DNA of 16,500 bases, from contig JALVCY010000087.1 of assembly GCA_027009605.1 (NCBI GenBank), forward strand, positions 1-16,500. The letters run 5' to 3'. The notes under the pieces were generated by a model, which was not told the origin of the DNA, ran no database searches, and saw only the letters and a list, made by a program, of their open reading frames with translations. This stretch comes from Saprospiraceae bacterium (GTDB taxonomy: Bacteria > Bacteroidota > Bacteroidia > Chitinophagales > Saprospiraceae). Shown here piece after piece: positions 12,127-16,500 of this stretch. How positions within the stretch are numbered: the first letter of the stretch is position 1; every line of letters begins with the position of its first letter. The position numbers and the translations under genes were made by a program.

Positions 12127-15100
12127 ATGAAACACATTTTTGGCTTACTTTTCCTTTGTATTTATATTTCCGTAAATGCTCAAATCTCCTACACCGCCAA
12201 TGACCAAGTAAATCCTTACACCGGAGTTTTCCGCCAGGGAATTAATTTTGACTACTATCCTCCCTATCAGGATATCGATTTGGCTAATATCGCCGCCGGA
12301 AATCCATTCTTAGGTTTGTCCGGTATTGGAGCAACAACTTCCCGCCCGGCCTTATTTGAGAGTTTTGTGGAAGCTTGGGGCTATGATTCCCGGGTATTTA
12401 CGTTTCAGCACATGAAAAATCTAGGGATGACCGATATGACTTGTATTGTGGGTTTTCCTTCGGAAGCGCATCGAGACCACACGGTATATTGCTCGGATGG
12501 GATTACCGAATCTGCCTTGTTTGCGAATTTATACACTCCAATCTGGGACGGTGGCGCCAACGGCACTCCCTACAATGATAACAACTACTACGCAGCCTAT
12601 TTGTACAAGGTGGTGTCGCTTTATAAAGATCATGTCAAATTTTGGGAGATTTGGAACGAACCCGGATTTGATTTGACTTGGAATACCGGTTGGCGTCCCG
12701 CCGGAGACCCTGCCGGTAATTGGTGGGATCAAAACCCGGATCCCTGCGATTATGTGCTGCACGCTCCGATTGAGCATTTTGTGCGGACGATGCGGATTAG
12801 TTATGAAGTGATCAAAACCGTTGACCCCGATGCTTATGTCGCCTTGGCGGGGGTTGGATTTGAGAGCTTTTTGGATGCCATACTCCGCAATACAGACAAC
12901 CCTTTGGATGGGACGGTGACGGATGATTACCCCTTGACAGGAGGCGCCTATTTTGATGTAATGGGCTTCCATACCTATCCGGATATTGACGGAAGTTTGG
13001 GGCATTTTGACGCCAATCTGAATGATTGGGTTAGATATCGCCATTCGGATGCAGCCGCCAAGGGCATGACCGATAGAAAAGCCAGCTACCAAAATCTATT
13101 GGCTTCTTATGGCTATGACGGAGTGACTTACCCCAAAAAAGAGTGGATTGTCACTGAGCAGAATGTCCCGCGTGTTCCTTTTTCGGCAACGACTATGGCC
13201 AGCGAAGAATCCCAAGTTAATTATATCATGAAAGTGGTGGTTGACGCAATGCAAGATGATATCCGCCAAATACATCCTTACCAACTCGCAGACCGCCGAA
13301 CCGTAGATCAAGCTTATGGAGAATATGATTTGATGGGGTTGTACTTAAATTTTACGGGGACAACACCTTACGATTCTTTGCATAAAACGATGGAAGGAAT
13401 CGCCTACAAAACAACTTCCGATGCCCTTTTTGGTACCGGCTACGACTCCGTCAAAACAGCAGAAATGAACCTTCCGGACAGCCTAGGCGGTGGTGCCTTC
13501 ATAGACCCCATCAATAATCGCTATGTGTATGCGCTTTGGGCCAAAACCACTATCGACATGAGTGAAGAAGCTACTGGCGTATATCATTTTCCTGCTAGTT
13601 TTGGATATGACAGTTTATTGGTTCGCCGTTGGGATAATTCGGAGACTTTGGATGACCAAAGAATTCCGGCAACAGAGATACAATTGACCGGAAGGCCTAT
13701 CTTCTTGTTTGATGGAGAAGATGTAGATTTTGGGCTGCTGACTTTGCAATGCCCGGACAGTATGGAGGTGACGATACCCGGTGGAGACACGGTTGTAGAA
13801 GTGAATTGGGCGGATGCTACGGCCACCACGACTTGCCCGTCGGATTCTGCGACTCAGGTCGTATTGACTTCTGACTTGCCTTCCGGTTCGACCTTTAGCG
13901 TAGGGCCGCACATCGTTAGTTATGAGGCGACGGACTCTTGCGGCAATGATCAGATTTGTAGTTTTCAGGTGGTGGTCACTCCGGAAGACCCTAGTTCTAT
14001 AGACATCACTTGTCCGGATGATTTAGTGGTGGTTGCTCCGGTAGGAGAAGACCGGGCCATTGTCGTCTGGGATGAAGCAACCGCTACTACGACCTGTTTG
14101 TCAGATGAAATCACCATCAAACAAGTAGGCGGGCAATATTCGGGTGCGACTTTTGTCATTGGCGGGCACACCATCGGTTACCGGGCGACAAATTTGTGTG
14201 GCGATACGACGACCTGTTCCTTTTTGGTGACGGTACAAGCAGCAGCCGGCAGTTGTCCTCCTTCAATTTTAGCATTTACGAAAGTAGGCGAACTCAATGG
14301 ACATGGCTATTATCTATCCCAAAACCAAATGACCTGGGACGAGGCTCAAAGCTTGGCAACTTCTTCCGGCGGATATATCGTCTCCATCAACTCACAAACA
14401 GAAAATGACTTTGTCCAATCAAAAATCAACCAAGCCACCTTTATCGGCCTAAATGATGCCGCCAATGAAGGAGATGTGGTTTGGGACAACGGGGACGAGT
14501 TAGTCTTTACGGATTACAATACGATTTGTAGTTGGTGCAACGAGAATACAGATACTTTTGACTATGCAGCTATGGTGCCTTGGGATGGGAGTTGGATATT
14601 TGAAAGTCAATGGACTGATCGGGTATTTATGATGGAAATGAATTGTGGCGATCCGGGAGAAATCACCTTGAGTTGCCCAAATGATATTAATATCACCACA
14701 GCCGTCGGTGAAGAACAGGCCTTTTGGGACACTCCGGTACCTACGACTTCGTGCACAGTGAATGACAACATAGAGTTGACCCTTTTATCCGGGATGCCTT
14801 CCGGTTCTGCTTTCTCCTTGGGGACACATACCATTACCTATCAAGCGAGTGACGCCTGTGACAATATTGTTAGCTGCAATTTTGATGTGACCGTCCTCGC
14901 CGGCACAGCGGAATGCGACTCTATTTCCGGATATACCAAACTAGGCACTTGGAATGGACATGGCTACTATTTGTCCGATGGCTTGGCTACTTGGGAAGAA
15001 GCTAGTGTGTTGGCCGATGATGCCGGTGGGTATTTGGCCACCATGAATGACTCTACCGAAAATGAGTTTTTAAAGAGCGTCCTAGGTCAAAATATGGTCT

Positions 15101-16251
15101 TTATCGGATATTCTGATGCGGCAGATGAAGGCCAGCCCACTTGGATACATGGAGATAATAGCTCCATTGACTTTAGTTATAACAATTCGGATACCCACGA
15201 TTATGCCGTGATGAATTTCTGGGCCGGCACTTGGGAAATGGTCAATTTTCAAGTCCGCAAAAAGTATATTGTAGAGATAGATTGTGGCAATACGGTTGTA
15301 CCCGGATGTGGCGTCAAGTCCGGTTTTGCCAAGCTGGGTGAATTTAACGGAAGTGGCTACTACCTTTCCAATCAACAAAATACTTGGGAACAAGCAAAAG
15401 TTATCGCAGCCAACAATGGCGGTTATCTAGCCACCATGAACACTCAAGAAGAGAATGAATTTGTCCGCTCTAATTTAGATTTTGACATGCCTTTCATCGG
15501 CCTGAATGATGCCGCCAACGAAGGAGACTTGGTCTGGGACAATGGAGAGCCTTTGGACTTGGACTTAAGTTTTAACAATTCGGATTCGACCGATTATGCG
15601 GTGATGAATTTCTGGGCCGGTACTTGGGAAATGGTACAACCCGCCGTCCGCAAAAAATTCCTTATGGAGGTAGGATGTTCTGCTACGACAAGTTCTGTTT
15701 CGAGCCATTCATTGTATTTAACCCTAACACATAATCGGTTTGTAGCCCAATTAACATGGCAAACCAGCGACAATTCTACTACAAATTTCTATATCATTGA
15801 ACGATCTACCGATGGACATTCATTTTTGCCCATTGGACAGCTAAAGAGTGATAAAGTCAAACGCTTGATGAGTACTTATGCATTTACGGATAATGAGCCC
15901 CTAGCCGGCGAGAATGTCTATCGCATTGTTGCGGTCTCCCTTTCGGGAAAAAAGAAAGTGTCCAATACGACTCGGGCTCACTTTACCCAAAGAGAGGACA
16001 TCACGCTCTACCCTAACCCGGCTGACCGGTATGTCGAGTTGGATTTGCTTCCGTACAAAGGGGAAAATGTGACCGTCAGAATCACTAATCAATTTGGAGA
16101 AATAATCAAAAAACTTCGTTTGACGCAAGTAACAGCAGCTCCTGTGGTGGTTAGTTTGGATGGCTTTCGGAATGGTTATTATCAAGTACAACTGGCGACA
16201 GACAGCGGACGAAGTCAGACCTTACAATTGATAGTGGCCAAAGGGTATTGA
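12127..16251 (+). CDS. Secreted modular protein: glycosidase-like + 3 HYR + 3 C-type-lectin-like domains + T9SS
   Basis: A 1374-residue exported protein. A signal peptide (1-18) ends in VNA. The region 20-530 resembles a clan GH-A TIM-barrel glycoside hydrolase (GH39-like): WEIWNEPG (173-180) would carry the acid/base Glu178, GFHTYP (280-285) a substrate-site His, and WIVTEQN (340-346) the nucleophile Glu344. HYR domains lie at about 538-618, 625-703 and 846-923, each with paired cysteines and YxATDxCGN-like endings. C-type-lectin-like domains lie at about 713-841, 930-1053 and 1061-1184, recognised by GYYLS..TWEEA, GGYLATMN..EN and FIGLNDAANEG. They lack most canonical lectin cysteines and a clear calcium WND motif. 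An FnIII-like piece (about 1196-1285) and a T9SS sorting domain (YPNPADRYVELDL, from 1295) end the protein. It is probably a surface or secreted glycan-binding enzyme. Domain calls are firm for HYR/CTLD/T9SS and moderate for the hydrolase. Confidence 0.8.
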   Translation: MKHIFGLLFLCIYISVNAQISYTANDQVNPYTGVFRQGINFDYYPPYQDIDLANIAAGNPFLGLSGIGATTSRPALFESFVEAWGYDSRVFTFQHMKNLGMTDMTCIVGFPSEAHRDHTVYCSDGITESALFANLYTPIWDGGANGTPYNDNNYYAAYLYKVVSLYKDHVKFWEIWNEPGFDLTWNTGWRPAGDPAGNWWDQNPDPCDYVLHAPIEHFVRTMRISYEVIKTVDPDAYVALAGVGFESFLDAILRNTDNPLDGTVTDDYPLTGGAYFDVMGFHTYPDIDGSLGHFDANLNDWVRYRHSDAAAKGMTDRKASYQNLLASYGYDGVTYPKKEWIVTEQNVPRVPFSATTMASEESQVNYIMKVVVDAMQDDIRQIHPYQLADRRTVDQAYGEYDLMGLYLNFTGTTPYDSLHKTMEGIAYKTTSDALFGTGYDSVKTAEMNLPDSLGGGAFIDPINNRYVYALWAKTTIDMSEEATGVYHFPASFGYDSLLVRRWDNSETLDDQRIPATEIQLTGRPIFLFDGEDVDFGLLTLQCPDSMEVTIPGGDTVVEVNWADATATTTCPSDSATQVVLTSDLPSGSTFSVGPHIVSYEATDSCGNDQICSFQVVVTPEDPSSIDITCPDDLVVVAPVGEDRAIVVWDEATATTTCLSDEITIKQVGGQYSGATFVIGGHTIGYRATNLCGDTTTCSFLVTVQAAAGSCPPSILAFTKVGELNGHGYYLSQNQMTWDEAQSLATSSGGYIVSINSQTENDFVQSKINQATFIGLNDAANEGDVVWDNGDELVFTDYNTICSWCNENTDTFDYAAMVPWDGSWIFESQWTDRVFMMEMNCGDPGEITLSCPNDINITTAVGEEQAFWDTPVPTTSCTVNDNIELTLLSGMPSGSAFSLGTHTITYQASDACDNIVSCNFDVTVLAGTAECDSISGYTKLGTWNGHGYYLSDGLATWEEASVLADDAGGYLATMNDSTENEFLKSVLGQNMVFIGYSDAADEGQPTWIHGDNSSIDFSYNNSDTHDYAVMNFWAGTWEMVNFQVRKKYIVEIDCGNTVVPGCGVKSGFAKLGEFNGSGYYLSNQQNTWEQAKVIAANNGGYLATMNTQEENEFVRSNLDFDMPFIGLNDAANEGDLVWDNGEPLDLDLSFNNSDSTDYAVMNFWAGTWEMVQPAVRKKFLMEVGCSATTSSVSSHSLYLTLTHNRFVAQLTWQTSDNSTTNFYIIERSTDGHSFLPIGQLKSDKVKRLMSTYAFTDNEPLAGENVYRIVAVSLSGKKKVSNTTRAHFTQREDITLYPNPADRYVELDLLPYKGENVTVRITNQFGEIIKKLRLTQVTAAPVVVSLDGFRNGYYQVQLATDSGRSQTLQLIVAKGY

Positions 16252-16280
16252 TTTTACGTAACTGTTTAGGTGCTCCTATT

Positions 16281-16308
16281 GTAGGGACGTGCGGCCGTGC
16301 ATCCCTAC
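16281..16308. repeat. GTAGGGACGTGC..GCATCCCTAC palindrome
   Basis: GTAGGGA and TCCCTAC arms enclose a GC-rich, partly self-complementary core (GGCC). It lies 29 bp after the stop of the large secreted protein and may double as its transcription end. It resembles a class of dispersed GTAGGGACG palindromes found in diverse bacteria. Confidence 0.6.
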
Positions 16309-16360
16309 GGCTGTACGTCCTTACGTGAGAAAATCTTTGCGGCATTTCCAACCGGAATTA

Positions 16361-16500
16361 AGATTGAAGATCGCAGAGACGTAGTGAAAAGGCACGCCTT
16401 TTCACATCAACAAAGTCAAGATTGAAGATTGCAGAGACGTAGTGAAAAGGCACGCCTTTTCACATCAACAAAGTCAAGATTGAAGATTGCAGAGACGTAG
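16361..16500. repeat. 58-bp tandem hairpin array, running off the window
   Basis: Units beginning AGATTGAAGA start at 16361, 16419 and 16477, an exact period of 58 bp. The two complete units differ at one base (C/T at unit position 12), so expansion is recent. Each unit contains the perfect palindrome GTGAAAAGGC-AC-GCCTTTTCAC (10-bp arms, 2-nt centre) preceded by GCAGAGACGTA. There are no variable spacers. The array continues past 16500. Confidence 0.92.

Noticed and set aside
12529..13092. 187-residue minus-strand open frame inside the large secreted protein gene
   Set aside because: Antisense to well-conserved glycosidase-like coding sequence, with no recognisable domain.
16361..16500. CRISPR array candidate (58-bp period with palindrome)
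   Set aside because: The two complete units are identical but for one base across their full length, so there are no spacers.
1..16500. Phage, transposon, toxin-antitoxin or defence island
   Set aside because: No integrase, transposase, restriction, toxin or phage structural gene is visible on either strand.

Overview
The window looks like a chromosomal segment of a Bacteroidota bacterium, probably of the Saprospiria (Saprospiraceae/Lewinella-like). The evidence is threefold. Three large secreted proteins end in a type IX secretion (T9SS) C-terminal sorting domain. Promoters carry the Bacteroidota -7 box TAnnTTTG, and start codons lack clear Shine-Dalgarno sites. The cluster DUF1573 - yajC - ybbR is an arrangement I associate with this phylum. 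The family-level placement is an inference from gene content and repeat-rich spacers; no 16S gene or other marker is present.

Layout: a heptamer repeat (TTAACCC) at the left edge; trmH (minus) divergent from a secreted animal-type haem peroxidase (plus); a 56-bp tandem hairpin array; acpH (minus) with tRNA-Val(GAC) upstream on the same strand; an 800-bp spacer full of short palindromes; a secreted M43 metalloprotease (plus); a hairpin plus 12-bp tandem repeat; then a same-strand block of housekeeping genes: an RluA-type pseudouridine synthase, a DUF1573 lipoprotein, yajC, ybbR and folC. A second, 20-copy heptamer array follows folC. Next comes a 1374-residue secreted protein combining a glycoside-hydrolase-like region, three HYR domains and three C-type-lectin-like domains. 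The window ends inside a 58-bp tandem hairpin repeat.

Functionally there are two layers. The conserved layer covers RNA modification (TrmH, RluA-like), protein export (YajC), envelope proteins (DUF1573, YbbR), folate metabolism (FolC) and acyl carrier protein turnover (AcpH). The accessory layer is three T9SS cargo proteins (peroxidase, protease, glycan-binding/hydrolase-like), probably used outside the cell on proteins and polysaccharides.

Almost every spacer holds a different family of short tandem or palindromic repeats, several with periods not divisible by three (7, 17, 19, 56, 58 bp). I found no phage, transposase, CRISPR-cas or defence genes. The most unusual material is the repeat set and the mosaic lectin/HYR protein, not a recognisable new multi-gene system.
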